DNA of 64,000 bases from Notolepis coatsorum. Taxonomy: Eukaryota > Chordata > Actinopteri > Aulopiformes > Paralepididae. The translations under genes were made by a program, and so were the position numbers. The stretch is from assembly GCA_963971535.1 (NCBI GenBank), contig OZ020591.1, forward strand, positions 17,718,823 through 17,782,822, written 5' to 3'. The notes beneath the pieces are model-generated. The model searched no databases, was not told the origin of the DNA, and worked only from the letters and a program-made list of their open reading frames with translations. Shown here piece by piece: positions 1 to 11,038 of this stretch (the stretch's first letter is position 1; every line of letters starts with the position of its first letter).

Positions 1-1412
1 AATGACATGAAACACAACGACATGAAACACAACGACACATGAAACACAATGACATGAAACACAACAACATGAAACACAACGACACATGAAACACAACGAC
101 ATGAAACACAACGACATGAAACACAACGACACATGAAACACAACGACATGAAACACAACGACACATGAAACACAACGACACATGAAACACAACGACATGA
201 AACACAACGACATGAAACACAAGGACATGAAACACAACGACATGAAACACAACGACACATGAAACACAACGACATGAAACACAACGACATGAAACACAAG
301 GACACATGAAACAACGACATGAAACAACGACATGAAACACAACGACATGAAACACAACGACATGAAACACAATGACATGAAACACAACGACATGAAACAC
401 AACGACACATGAAACACAACAACACATGAAACACAATGACATGAAACACAACGACATGAAACACAACGACATGAAACACAATGACATGAAACACAATGAC
501 ATGAAACACAACGACATGAAACACAACGACATGAAACACAACGACACATGAAACACAATGACATGAAACACAACGACATGAAACACAACGACACATGAAA
601 CACAACGACATGAAACACAATGACATGAAACACAACGACATGAAACACAACGACATGAAACACAATGACATGAAACACAACGACATGAAACACAACGACA
701 CATGAAACACAATGACATGAAACACAACGACATGAAACACAACGACATGAAACACAACGACACATGAAACACAACGACATGAAACACAACGACACATGAA
801 ACACAACGACATGAAACACAACGACATGAAACACAACGACACATGAAACACAACGACATGAAACACAACAACACATGAAACACAACGACACATGAAACAC
901 AACGACACATGAAACACAACGACATGAAACACCATGAAACACAACGACACATGAAACACAACGACACATGAAACACAACAACATGAAACACAACGACATG
1001 AAACACAACGACACATGAAACATAACGACATGAAACACATCGACATGAAACACAACGACACATGAAACACAACGACATGAAACACAACGACATGAAACAC
1101 AACGACACATGAAACACAACGGCATGAAACACAACGACATGAAACACAACAACACATGAAACACAACGACATGAAACACAACAACACATGAAACACAACG
1201 ACATGAAACACAACGACATGAAACACAACGACACATGAAACACAACGACATGAAACACAACGACACATGAAACACAACGACACATGAAACACGACACATG
1301 AAACACAACGACATGAAACACAACGACATGAAACACAACAACATGAAACACAATGACACATGAAACACAACGACATGAAACACAACGACATGAAACACAA
1401 CAACACATGAAA
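1..1412. repeat. Minisatellite, 15- and 17-bp units
   Basis: The stretch is made of tandem units of the form ACGACATGAAACACA (15 bp), alternating irregularly with a 17-bp form that has an extra CA (ACGACACATGAAACACA). Point variants (AACG to AATG, AACA or AAGG) are scattered through the array. The left end is cut by the window edge. The array stops at the truncated 5' end of the L1 at about 1413. There is no coding potential beyond accidental frames. Confidence 0.97.
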
Positions 1413-3221
1413 CGCTCTTCCAGACAGGGTTGCCCTCTTAGTCCCGGACTATTCGCTTTATCATTAGAGCCTTTAGCACAATATATAAGACAATCCCAAT
1501 CCATAGAACCAATCGCAATTAAGGGCACACAACATCATATTAGTTTATAGGCAGACGACGTAATATTGTTCATGCAAAACCCTAACACCTCAATGCCTCA
1601 TCTTCTCAAGTCGATTGATGACTTTGGCAATCTATCGGGATTTAGGATAAATTGGCCAAAGTCGGCCTTCCTTCCACTTAATGCCCCTGCAAAGAATATA
1701 CTCCTTCCAGAAAAAATACCAATGGTTAAACACTTCAGATGTTTAGGAGTTGAGGTATTCCCTACTATAAGCCAAACGGTGAAGTACAATTACACAAAAT
1801 TCCAAGATAAGATCAAATATGACTTTGACAGGTGGTCCAAACTTAAAAACTCAGTACAGGCACGAGTATCAATAGTTAAGATGGATGTTTTACCTAGAAT
1901 CAACTTCATTAGCTCAATGTTACCGTTACCCCCTCCTGATGGTTACTGGAAAAAATTACACTCCACCGCATATAAATGTATTTGGAATAACAAACCTCCA
2001 CGAATAAAAAGATCCACCGCACAGAGAAACAAAGCCGACGGAGGTTTGGCATTTCCAGACTTTTACCACTATTTTAAAGCGTACTCTTTAAGACCACTGA
2101 CAACCTGGTTTGACTCCCAAGCATCTGTATCCTGGAGAAACTTAGAAGAAAATATAGTAGCACCACATAGACTGCAGGACATAGTATACACCATATTATC
2201 AATTAAGCAATGCTAATTGAAATTTGGCCCCCTTATTACACATGTGATCCGGATATGGCGTGAAACACAAAACAAATATTCTAACCAACATAAATGGCAT
2301 AGCCATACTCCCCTATTCAATAACAATGCACTCCTTATTGGAAAACGACCTATAAGATACCCCAAATGGGAAAAGCAGGGCATACACACATTGGGAGATG
2401 TTTTCAACAAACAGGGTTTTTGTAGCTATCAAGATATACATAAGAAATTTAACCTCACCAGTTCCACATATTATTTTTACGCACAGTTATTGGATTGTTT
2501 GAAGGCTCATGGAGTCCCATTAAGGATACCAATTGAGCACCACAGATATCACAAATTCTTCTATGAAAGAGAGACATCGAGAGGCTTCGTATCTGATTTT
2601 TATCATCACTTACTAACGTCTTCGTATGGAATCCTCCCCCTAGACTCAGTCTGGAGGAGGGATATACCAGACTTGGAAATAGATTTTGATTGGCAAGAAG
2701 TCTGGGCAAACGTTCGAATTGCGTCACGTAACCCGGACCATCAACAAATTAATCTTAATTATATTCATAGGACATATCTGACTCCTATAAGATTGAACAG
2801 AATGGGACTTAAACAAGACTCCCTATGTTCCTTATGTACAAATGGGGATGAGGGTACATTTATGCACATGTATTGGGATTGCCCACCGGTTAAGATATTC
2901 TGGAAAGAAGTGTCCCAGCAATTATCAGTATTCTTATTTCTGAACATACCTGTACATCCCTCTGTATTGCTGTTGAATGATGTATTTCAGTTTGCAGCCC
3001 CTATACAGCTAAAGAGACTAGTTTTATCCGGTCTCACAGCTGCTAAAAAGCTGATAGCATCACAATGGATTCAACCGGAAAAAATTTGCCGGAAGGTATG
3101 GGTTCTTACCTATCTCGATGTGATTTATCTAGAAATATCTACAGCAAGAATTTTAGGTGTCAGTGAAACCAACATTGCAATCTGGTTAGAAGTGGTGGAG
3201 AGAATAAAAGCTAGCATATGA
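1413..3221 (+). pseudogene. L1 ORF2 fragment (RT and C-terminal domain)
   Basis: One reading frame covers 1413-3221 and encodes RT motifs typical of the L1 clade: [19 protein letters not shown], then the active-site region as stop-ADDVILF, then FGNLSGFRINWPKSAF. After the RT comes the L1 C-terminal domain, with a cysteine/histidine cluster of the form CSLC..H.YWDC near 2830-2880. Two in-frame stops break it: a TAG at 1548-1550 that replaces the tyrosine of the YADD catalytic motif, and a TAA at 2214-2216. Otherwise the frame is intact for about 600 codons, so decay is modest. A living copy would copy L1 RNA into DNA at the target site. This copy cannot do so, because the endonuclease and most of the RT are missing. 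Confidence 0.9.
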
Positions 3222-3460
3222 AGTGTAGTGCCTGGTTAGAAACGAATGAAAATGGATGGATTATCCAAGTGGGGGTCCGGGGGGGGTGAGCGAGCAGGAG
3301 CATATGTATGTATGGTATTAGATAGCAAGTATTAGGTATATATCTCGTAAACTACATTTATAATGATTCAAATGGTGATTTCATTGGATGTTAATGCTTG
3401 TGTGTCTAATTTGTTGTTATGTTTAAAAAATAATAAAAAAATTAAATATATAAAAAAACA
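1413..3460 (+). mobile_element. 5'-truncated L1/Tx1-type LINE
   Basis: The 3' part of an L1-like non-LTR retrotransposon: the end of the reverse transcriptase domain, the C-terminal domain, a 3' UTR from 3222 and an A-rich tail near 3425-3460. The element is truncated inside the RT domain and abuts the minisatellite. A second, minus-strand copy of the same family lies at 15212-17980, and the two can be aligned through ORF and 3' UTR. Confidence 0.9.
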
Positions 3461-3606
3461 AATGTATGTCAACATATTGGTTGCAGATAGAAGGGGGCGC
3501 AAAAAACCTCTGCTCAGCAAAAATAGATAAGCTCTAGGAAGCTCCGCCCCTGAGTGTGAACAACAGGGCACAGAGTGAACGCAGCGAGACAACAGATGTT
3601 CCTGAC

Positions 3607-3711
3607 CTGCTGGTCGGAGAGGGTCAGACAGCGTTGGCTCCGCAGCCCCACCAGAAACTCTGCCAAACGGTCCACTCTGTCCATGCCTGATGCACCAGAG
3701 ACGTCCACAGC
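3607..3711 (-). CDS. Putative 105-bp host exon, phase 0-0
   Basis: On the minus strand a pyrimidine-rich tract (C-rich, ending CTGCCCAG) precedes a 105-bp open segment that ends CAGCAG followed by GTCAGG, so both splice signals are plausible. It encodes 35 residues, including SGMDRVDRLAEFLVGLRSQ and then LTLSDQQ. Both borders are phase 0. The peptide resembles, from memory, a segment of multi-copy uncharacterised fish proteins, but I cannot name the family with certainty. It lies downstream, in the minus direction, of the zinc-finger and 78-bp exons and of the in-frame minisatellite, so it could be a later exon of the same gene. The base composition (GC-rich, coding-like) differs from the AT-rich flanks. 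It could also be an isolated pseudo-exon. Confidence 0.45.
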
Positions 3712-4314
3712 CTGGGCAGGGGGGGGGGGACAGATGAGCAACTTGAAGACGGTGAAGTGGGACAAAATGCAGATACAGTGATTGTATTTCTTCTTTATAC
3801 ATAATTGTGTGTAAAGATAGACTACTAATCATCTTACTGTCTTCTACTATCATGCACTATTCTACTAATTAATCTTCCTCGTCTATGTTACTACCTACTA
3901 TACTAATATGTCTCTGCTACTATCAGGGTTCCCACAGACATTGAAATTCAAGGACTTAAAAAGGAACACGCCAACATTTGGGGAAATTAGCTTATTTGTG
4001 CATGCATTAGGCTTAGGGAACAGCCACACCGTTAGACTAGCTTAGCGTCATTCACTGGAAGTAGGTGTGCCAGTGTAGCCTAGTTCCCAACAGTCACGAA
4101 ATACACTCCAAATACAACTCCAGAACATTCCTGTAAACATGTTGTGACCTGTGTATTTACCACGTGGAGAAACAAATTATAATAATTAGACATTTTCATT
4201 TTCTAAGCAGATATATACGCAGACATTTTCTTTGCCGAACCACTGCTGCCTGGGCGCAGTGATTTCATCACCTCAAAAGGCACGTTAAAATGTTTTTTTT
4301 TTCTTTTCTTTTTT
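3712..4314. other. Unassigned intergenic or intronic sequence
   Basis: An AT-rich stretch with short simple patterns (CTACTA-rich near 3840-3920). No gene, RNA or clear repeat was recognised. A poly-T run near 4292-4314 joins it to the LINE-tail fragment that follows. Confidence 0.5.
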
Positions 4315-4383
4315 TAACGTCCTGCCGACTTGCCGTACAGAACTTGTAAGTGGCTTTGGATTAAAGCGCTCAGCTAAATGACT
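4315..4383 (+). repeat. L2-type 3' tail fragment
   Basis: Contains a GTACAGAACTTGTAAGTGGC segment, then TTTGGATTAAAGCG and CTAAATGAC. The same end sequence closes the L2 fragment at 10160-10751. This 3' end is shared by fish L2 LINEs and the SINEs that use their machinery. Only the terminal part is present. Confidence 0.6.
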
Positions 4384-4391
4384 ACATACCC

Positions 4392-4890
4392 CCGAGTCGC
4401 CAGGCCATCAGAGCCTTGAACACTGAACTCTCCACACACAAGCACACATGAGCACACACACAACACACACTGTACACGCTCACACACTAGCAGCCACTTT
4501 AACATGAGCACGCACACACTCATGCTGCACACGCTCACACTATGGACACTTTACAGAAGGAAAGGTCACTTTAAGAATAGTATAGCTTGAGATTGTATAA
4601 TATAGCATTGTATAGCAGTGTACATAAAGACCCAATGCCTCATCCGTAGCTAACAGTGTACTGCACTGCCACAGGACCTAGCATGTCCTACCATGCTCTG
4701 TAAATAGCTCATGTACAGATACCGATATGCCTACTTTGTTTACTTGTTTATTGCACTATGTCGCTCTATTGGTTGGACTCTTATTATTATTACTTGTATT
4801 ATGCACATCGTTGCGGGCGAGACCCCCCGCATTTCACTGTATACCTGTATGCCGTGACAAATAAAACTCTTGTATCTTGTATCTTGTATC
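4392..4890 (+). mobile_element. 3' end of a jockey/Rex1-type LINE
   Basis: Starts with the last codons of a LINE ORF (reads as SRQAIRALN before a stop). Next comes a 3' UTR rich in CACACA, then the GCATTTCACTGTATACCTGT and AATAAA region, and a (CTTGTAT)n tail at about 4869-4890. Similar 3' UTR ends occur near 22280-22313 and 63100-63198. Heavily 5'-truncated. Confidence 0.75.
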
Positions 4891-5021
4891 AAACACTGTG
4901 GAAACACCTGACTGAGGAACGGTGGCTGCAGCCTGGGATGAGGAGAGAGGCTCAGAGGGATGATGCTGGGAGAGAGGCTCAGAGGAGGGATGAGGCCGGG
5001 AGGAGGAGAGAGGCTCAGAGG

Positions 5022-5916
5022 CAGGGGCGGGGCTAGGGGGTGGCTACTTGGGCTCAAGCCCCGAATGTTTTCTGAAAAGCCCAGAATATATTTATAAAAT
5101 TTTTATTTATTTTTTTTTTTTTTGACAATTCATCATTGTTACATGAAAATATGTTTGCACCAGATTTAGCAGAAGCTAATTTCCATCTGTGGTCTATCCA
5201 GCTGCTAACTGTATTTGAGTGAGTTAAGTCTTGGTGTCATGGTAGACTCAGACCTAAGCTTTAAATCACAATCAACAAGTTGACAAAAACTTAATTCTTC
5301 CACCTTAGAAACATAGCTAAAGTACGGCCATTTATAAATCAAAAGGACGCTGAAAACCAGATCCATGCCTTTATTTCAAGCCAACTCGACTACTGTAATG
5401 CACTCCTTACCGGCCTCCCGAAGAAATACGATGATAACTATTTTATTGCAATGCACTATTGCATTATTTTATTCTATTTTACTAACTATTTTATTGCACT
5501 GCACTATTTTACTTTGTATCAGTGAATCATAGACGCCTGGCCATAAGAGCATTCGGAGCATCTCTGCTCTCCCACTATTGAACTTGTGGAGCAAAGGTAT
5601 GATCTTGCTCCACCACTTTTTGATCATATGAAAAATATGATATATCCCCCCCCAATATATAAATCTAACCATAACTACTGAGTTAACTGAGTTTTATAGT
5701 GAAAAGAGCAGCTTTATTGGTCAAGATTGAAGGCTCTATATTGCAGGAAATTGCACGTACAGGTTAATTAAATTCAAAAAAAATCTGCCGTGGAGGGGGG
5801 CGTGCCTGACCCCCTCCAAACCACCCCTTGCCTGCAATTTTTTTTTTTTTAATTAAAAAGGCGGGCACCTATCTGGGCTAAGCCCCGGATCTCCTATAAT
5901 CCTAAATCCGCCCCTG
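5022..5916. mobile_element. Non-autonomous hAT element (895 bp)
   Basis: Terminal inverted repeats CAGGGGCGG and CCGCCCCTG bound the element, and perfect 8-bp target duplications CTCAGAGG lie at 5014-5021 and 5917-5924. The termini match the Tip100-like hAT type with ends of the form CAGGGGCGGAT. The interior has no transposase. It carries a captured piece of an L2-type LINE RT (5222-5440) and AT-rich filler. The insertion post-dates expansion of the minisatellite, because units continue on both sides. Confidence 0.9.
5222..5440 (+). pseudogene. L2 LINE RT fragment inside the hAT
   Basis: The translation resembles LGVMVDSDLSFKSQINKLTK, then FFHLRNIAKVRPFIN, then SSQLDYCNALLTGLPKK. This is the segment just after the RT catalytic core in L2-type LINEs. 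The same segment exists in the near-complete L2 at 53771-59480 (STLGVVIDSELNF-like, FFHLRNIAKV). The fragment has no LINE 3' end of its own, so it was probably inserted and trimmed, or captured by the DNA transposon. Confidence 0.75.
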
Positions 5917-8900
5917 CTCAGAGGGATGATGCTGGGAGGAGGAGAGAGGCTCAGAGGAGGGATGAGGCCGAGAGGAGGAGAGAGGCCCAGAGGGATGATG
6001 CTGGGAGGAGGAGAGAGGCTCAGAGGAGGGATGAGGCCGAGAGGAGGAGAGAGGCTCAGAGGAGGGATGAGGCCGGGAGGAGGAGAGAGGCTCAGAGGAG
6101 GGATGAGGCCGGGAGGAGGAGAGAGGCTCAGAGGAGGGATGAGGCCGGGAGGAGGAGAGAGGCTCAGAGGAGGGATGAGGCCGGGAGGAGGAGAGAGGCT
6201 CAGAGGGATGAGGCCGAGAGGAGGAGAGAGGCTCAGAGGAGGGATGAGGCCGAGAGGAGGAGAGAGGCTCAGAGGGATGAGGCCGGGAGGAGGAGAGAGG
6301 CTCAGAGGGATGAGGCCGGGAGGAGGAGAGAGGCTCAGAGGGATGAGGCCGGGAGGAGGAGAGAGGCTCAGAGGGATGAGGCTGGGAGGAGGAGAGAGGC
6401 TCAGAGGAGGGATGAGGCCGGGAGGAGGAGAGAGGCTCAGAGGGATGAGGCCGGGAGGAGGAGAGAGGCTCAGAGGGATGAGGCCGGGAGGAGGAGAGAG
6501 GCCCAGAGGGATGAGGCCGGGAGGAGGAGAGAGGCTCAGAGGGATGAGGCCGGGAGGAGGAGAGAGGCCCAGAGGGATGAGGCCGGGAGGAGGAGAGAGG
6601 CTCAGAGGAGGGATGAGGCCGGGAGGAGGAGAGAGGCTCAGAGGGATGAGGCTGGGAGGAGGAGAGAGGCTCAGAGGGATGAGGCTGGGAGGAGGAGAGA
6701 GGCTCAGAGGGATGAGGCTGGGAGGAGGAGAGAGGCTCAGAGGAGGGATGAGGCCGGGAGGAGGAGAGAGGCTCAGAGGAGGGATGAGGCCGAGAGGAGA
6801 GAGGCTCAGAGGAGGGATGAGGCCGAGAGGAGGAGAGAGGCTCAGAGGAGGGATGAGGCCGGTAGGAGGAGAGAGGCTCAGAGGGATGAGGCCGAGAGGA
6901 GGAGAGAGGCCCAGAGGAGGGATGAGGCCGGGAGGAGGAGAGAGGCTCAGAGGGATGAGGCCGGGAGGACGAGAGAGGCCCAGAGGGATGAGGCCGGGAG
7001 GAGGAGAGAGGCTCAGAGGAGGGATGAGGCCGAGAGGAGGAGAGAGGCTCAGAGGAGGGATGAGGCCGGGAGGAGGAGAGAGGCTCAGAGGGATGAGGCC
7101 GGGAGGAGGAGAGAGGCTCAGAGGGATGAGGCCGGGAGGAGGAGAGAGGCTCAGAGGAGGGATGAGGCCGAGAGGAGGAGAGAGGCCCAGAGGAGGGATG
7201 AGGCCGGGAGGAGGAGAGAGGCTCAGAGGGATGAGGCCGGGAGGAGGAGAGAGGCTCAGAGGGATGAGGCCGGGAGGAGGAGAGAGGCTCAGAGGGATGA
7301 GGCCGGGAGGAGGAGAGAGGCTCAGAGGAGGGATGAGGCCGAGAGGAGGAGAGAGGCTCAGAGGAGGGATGAGGCCGGGAGGAGGAGAGAGGCTCAGAGG
7401 GATGAGGCCGGGAGGAGGAGAGAGGCTCAGAGGGATGAGGCCGGGAGGAGGAGAGAGGCTCAGAGGAGGGATGAGGCCGAGAGGAGGAGAGAGGCTCAGA
7501 GGAGGGATGAGGCCGAGAGGAGGAGAGAGGCTCAGAGGGATGAGGCCGGGAGGAGGAGAGAGGCTCAGAGGGATGAGGCCGGGAGGAGGAGAGAGGCTCA
7601 GAGGGGGGATGAGGCCGAGAGGAGGAGAGAGGCTCAGAGGGGGGATGAGGCCGGGAGGAGGAGAGAGGCTCAGAGGAGGGATGAGGCCGGGAGGAGGAGA
7701 GAGGCTCAGAGGGATGAGGCCGGGAGGAGGAGAGAGGCTCAGAGGGGGGATGAGGCCGAGAGGAGGAGAGAGGCTCAGAGGGGGGATGAGGCCGGGAGGA
7801 GGAGAGAGGCTCAGAGGAGGGATGAGGCCGGGAGGAGGAGAGAGGCTCAGAGGGGGGATGAGGCCGGGAGGAGGAGAGAGGCTCAGAGGGATGAGGCCGG
7901 GAGGAGGAGAGAGGCTCAGAGGGATGAGGCCGGGAGGAGGAGAGAGGCTCAGAGGGATGAGGCCGGGAGGAGGAGAGAGGCTCAGAGGAGGGATGAGGCC
8001 GGGAGGAGGAGAGAGGCTCAGAGGAGGGATGAGGCTGGGAGGAGGAGAGAGGCTCAGAGGAGGGATGAGGCCAGGATGAGGAGAGAGGCTCAGAGGGATG
8101 AGGCCGGGAGGAGGAGAGAGGCTCAGAGGGATGAGGCCGGGAGGAGGAGAGAGGCTCAGAGGAGGGATGAGGCCGGGAGGAGGAGAGAGGCTCAGAGGAG
8201 GGATGAGGCCGGGAGGAGGAGAGAGGCTCAGAGGGATGAGGCCGGGAGGAGGAGAGAGGCTCAGAGGAGGGATGAGGCCGGGAGGAGGAGAGAGGCTCAG
8301 AGGGATGAGGCCAGGAGGAGGAGAGAGGCTCAGAGGAGGGATGAGGCCGGGAGGAGGAGAGAGGCTCAGAGGAGGGATGAGGCCGGGAGGAGGAGAGAGG
8401 CTCAGAGGGATGAGGCCGGGAGGAGGAGAGAGGCTCAGAGGAGGGATGAGGCCGGGAGGAGGAGAGAGGCTCAGAGGGATGAGGCCGGGAGGAGGAGAGA
8501 GGCTCAGAGGAGGGATGAGGCCGAGAGGAGGAGAGAGGCTCAGAGGGATGAGGCCGGGAGGAGGAGAGAGGCTCAGAGGGATGAGGCCGGGAGGAGGAGA
8601 GAGGCTCAGAGGGATGAGGCCGGGAGGAGGAGAGAGGCTCAGAGGAGGGATGAGGCCGAGAGGAGGAGAGAGGCTCAGAGGAGGGATGAGGCCGGGAGGA
8701 GGAGAGAGGCTCAGAGGAGGGATGAGGCCGAGAGGAGGAGAGAGGCTCAGAGGGGGGATGAGGCCGGGAGGAGGAGAGAGGCTCAGAGGAGGGATGAGGC
8801 CGGGAGGAGGAGAGAGGCTCAGAGGAGGGATGAGGCCGGGAGGAGCCAGGGAAGCTTGGGTCGTTGAGGTGACCCGACACAGCAAGGTAACCCTCCGTCT

Positions 8901-8963
8901 CCTCCTTCACCTTCAGGTTCTGTCCAGTCGGACCTGGCGTGTAGTGGACCCCGAGCGGCTCTC
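5917..8963 (-). CDS. Putative exon: 26-residue head plus PHPSEPLSSSR repeat
   Basis: On the minus strand a good acceptor (CTGTTCTGTTTCAG) at 8964 opens a segment that reads GEPLGVHYTPGPTGQNLKVK, then EETEGYLAVSGHLND, and then enters the minisatellite in frame. The array then encodes an 11- or 12-residue repeat, SSSRPHPSEPL or SSSRPHPSSEPL, for roughly 900 residues without a stop, up to the hAT insertion at 5916. The head is a copy of the 78-bp exon at 10961-11038, but here the donor site is not conserved, so the exon would read through. The product would be a serine/proline-rich low-complexity tail. The hAT now truncates it. It may equally be a non-coding array beside a decayed exon; frame preservation is the argument for coding. 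Confidence 0.35.
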
Positions 8964-9124
8964 CTGAAACAGAACAGACAGACGCACACCACACACTCAT
9001 CGTTAGTTGTATTCAAAGCATTCTATATAGATAACAGTTTCATTTTAATATTAAGAGTTCTGTATCATGTTATGAGCATGTTAGTATACAGTATGTGACC
9101 CAGCAGTGCCAGCACAGACTTTTT
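8964..9124 (-). other. Intron-like flank of the 78-bp exon family
   Basis: Sequence upstream, on the minus strand, of the exon head at 8963. It is nearly identical to the flanks at 11039-11200 and 24158-24290 and shares the ACACACTCATCGTTAGTTG and AAAGCATTCTATATAG segments. This shows that the exon and its intron were duplicated together. Confidence 0.6.
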
Positions 9125-10142
9125 TTTGCATTAGCGAAATGTGGCACCGGTGGATCTCGCGTGAATCGGTAGTATCGACTTTGAGTGCCAACGACGAGAT
9201 TTTTTTCATTCGTTCATGCCAACCGGTCAGTGCCAACGAGACGAGAGATCTCGGTTTTTATAGTTTTTTTTTATATTAGCGATTTCCATTCATATTTCAT
9301 CAATCTAGCCTCACGTTACCACTGGAACTCTCTCTGAGCTCCATTGGGAAAATACCGCCCCCTATCGTCTCTCCGGATGGTACTGCACCCCTTTGGATTG
9401 GATTGAATGAAACGGATGGAGAAAAAAAAGTCCTGCTTCCACATTTTACTTGTCAGACAAATAACCCGAGACGATCGAAGTCATTGCCGAGCCGCAGCAC
9501 AGCGGAGAATGTATGTTTCCAGTACCCAGCATTGGATAAATAAACGCAAATCGATATTTGGAATGGCGATCAGGAATTGGAATAATCTTTTTGGAGAACA
9601 TCTGATCTGAGGTAAGCAATCTATTTTACCAGTCTTGGGATAATCAGAGCTTTTTTCACCTATATATCAGCGTGTGCCATATGTGTGTGTGTGTGTGTGT
9701 GTGTGTGCTCGCTGATCGGGAAATGGATAATGGATTTTTCAGCCCGATTCTATAGCGTGCATAAGTACACATATACTATCGATAATCTAGCGTTTATTTG
9801 AAAACGATTCATAAATAGTCAGAAAAATTACTGTTTTTTGCGTATTCCAGTATATTCCAGTAAAGGGCGATTATCACAGAATCTTCTGAAATTTTCTGGA
9901 ACTTTCATAAAACAAGCGTTTTTCAAAATGGTATAAAACGGAAATGAACAGATTAAAAAACAATCCGTTTCTACAACGTTGACTGCAAACAAGTCATTGA
10001 TAAGCGACGGCCATATTATACACATAGCCATAATTTAAGATATAGTTTATGCGTTCGCAAATATGAGAGCTCTATCATTGAAGTGGGCGTTGGCACGCAA
10101 CGGGGTTTCGGGGCACCGCATGCATGGCTGGCATGGAAAGTG
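9125..10142 (+). mobile_element. piggyBac-like non-autonomous element
   Basis: The right end reads GGCATGGAAAGTG followed by TTAA at 10143-10146, matching the right end of the element at 49115-52042. The interior shares the CGCCCCCTATCGTCTC and TGGAATGGCGATCAGGAATT segments and the CATATACTATCGATAATCTA segment with copies at 13278, 44144, 49115, 62300 and 63200. The left end, near 9177, is degraded (ACTTTGAGTGCCAA). There is no transposase. A (GT)n run lies at about 9682-9707. Confidence 0.6.
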
Positions 10143-10159
10143 TTAAAAGTACCGGATTC

Positions 10160-10751
10160 GGTACCCATCCCTACGCCCGCCTGATCTCAAAACTAACGAA
10201 GTCAGCCCATGTCACCCCACTTCTTAGAGACCTGCACTGGCTCCCCATTGCTGCACGAATCCGCTTCAAGGCCCTCGACCTGGAATATCGTGCGGCGAAG
10301 GGAACGGCTCCCGCCTACCTCCGGTCAATGGTCTAACTAATTACACACCTTCAAGACCCCTACCCTCTGCATCTTCTGGCCGCCTCAGACCTACTCCTAT
10401 CCGAGCTCCGGGAGGGTCATCAAAGAGAAGCCGCCTATTATCGGTCCTTGCCCCACAATGATGGAACAAACTTCCCACCACAGTTAGGACAGCCGAAACC
10501 CGACCAATCTTTCGCCATCGACTAAAGACACTCTTCTTCAATCAATATCTGAAATAAAAATGTAAAACACTAACTAACTATTGTCATGCACTCTTCCTAA
10601 TATACATTACTAACATACACTCAACACTCTAGCACTCAAGTCTGAACACTTTGATGAACATTGTTACTCAGCTGAAAGAGTTGTACACTTCCTGATGACT
10701 TGTCGTACAGAACTTGTAAGTCGCTTTGGATAAAAGCGTTGAGCTAAATGA
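10160..10751 (+). mobile_element. 3' fragment of an L2-type LINE
   Basis: Encodes the end of an L2 ORF2 in about 40 open codons (THVTPLLRDLHWLPIAARIR, then FKALDLEYRAAKGTAPAYL), with further C-terminal coding sequence in shifted frames up to about 10550. The 3' UTR ends in the CTTGTAAGTCGCTTTGGATA and AAAGCG block typical of fish L2 ends. It is 5'-truncated and old. Confidence 0.8.
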
Positions 10752-10910
10752 CAATTGCAGTAGATACAATATTGCAGTGAGCATCGTCTGCATCTAGCTT
10801 TGTAAAGTGTAACCACACTTGCGACCATTTTCGGCTTGCCATTGCCCCGACTGCTTTGTTGTTGAATCAAGTCAAATCCTAGGTGTGTATTGTGTGCGTG
10901 AACGTGCAGC
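10752..10910 (-). pseudogene. hAT transposase N-terminal (BED finger) fragment
   Basis: On the minus strand the frame reads MASRKWSQVWLHFTKLDADD followed by AHCNIV, the start of a BED zinc finger as found at the N-terminus of hAT transposases of the GTF2IRD2/ZBED-like type. The upstream stretch (GATTTGACTTGATTCAACA) is also present at 61605-61630, where the C-terminal part of the same transposase family follows. Only the first finger half is here. Confidence 0.6.
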
Positions 10911-10960
10911 ACACTTCATAGGTTTCGTTTCATGGTAAATAAAAAATGTAAATGTCTCAC

Positions 10961-11038
10961 CCAGACGCTCCGTCTCCTCCTGCACCTTCAGGTTCTGTCC
11001 AGTCGGACCTGGCGTGTAGTGGACACCGAGCGGCTCTC
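10961..11038 (-). CDS. Putative 78-bp exon, phase 1-1 (copy 2)
   Basis: On the minus strand a polypyrimidine tract ending CTGTTTCAG precedes a 78-bp segment that ends CGTCTGG before GTGAGACA, a strong donor. It encodes GEPLGVHYTPGPTGQNLKVQ and EETERLG, where each border interrupts a codon after its first base (phase 1-1). Exon length is divisible by three, so it can be skipped or repeated without changing frame. A related copy with GGG/GGT, K/Q and G/R differences begins at 8963; a decayed one ends at 24157. It lies about 1.6 kb downstream, on the minus strand, of zinc-finger exon A. I do not recognise the peptide. Confidence 0.5.

Larger units (their letters stand above)
4933..8842. repeat. 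33/36-bp minisatellite, about 85-90 units
   Basis: Tandem units read GATGAGGCCGGGAGGAGGAG followed by AGAGGCTCAGAGG (33 bp), or the same with one extra AGG (36 bp). Every length change I could see is a multiple of three, including a unit near 6788 that lacks GAG. Base substitutions are few (GGG to GAG, CTC to CCC, CCG to CTG), so the array is young or homogenised. A hAT element splits it at 5022-5916; a few units (4933-5021) lie on the far side. The array is open in several frames on both strands simply because it lacks stops. Confidence 0.97.

Noticed and set aside
1-1412. CRISPR-like regular repeats
   Set aside because: Direct tandem units without unique spacers, in a eukaryotic, transposon-rich setting.
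5926-8867. Long plus-strand open frames (over 700 codons) with GERLRGGMRPGG repeats
   Set aside because: These are shadows of the 33/36-bp minisatellite, which lacks stops in several frames. There is no exon signal or unique sequence on this strand.
5853-8885. Second minus-strand frame (SLSPPPGLIP repeat)
   Set aside because: It is the alternative frame of the same array and does not match the frame of the flanking exon head.
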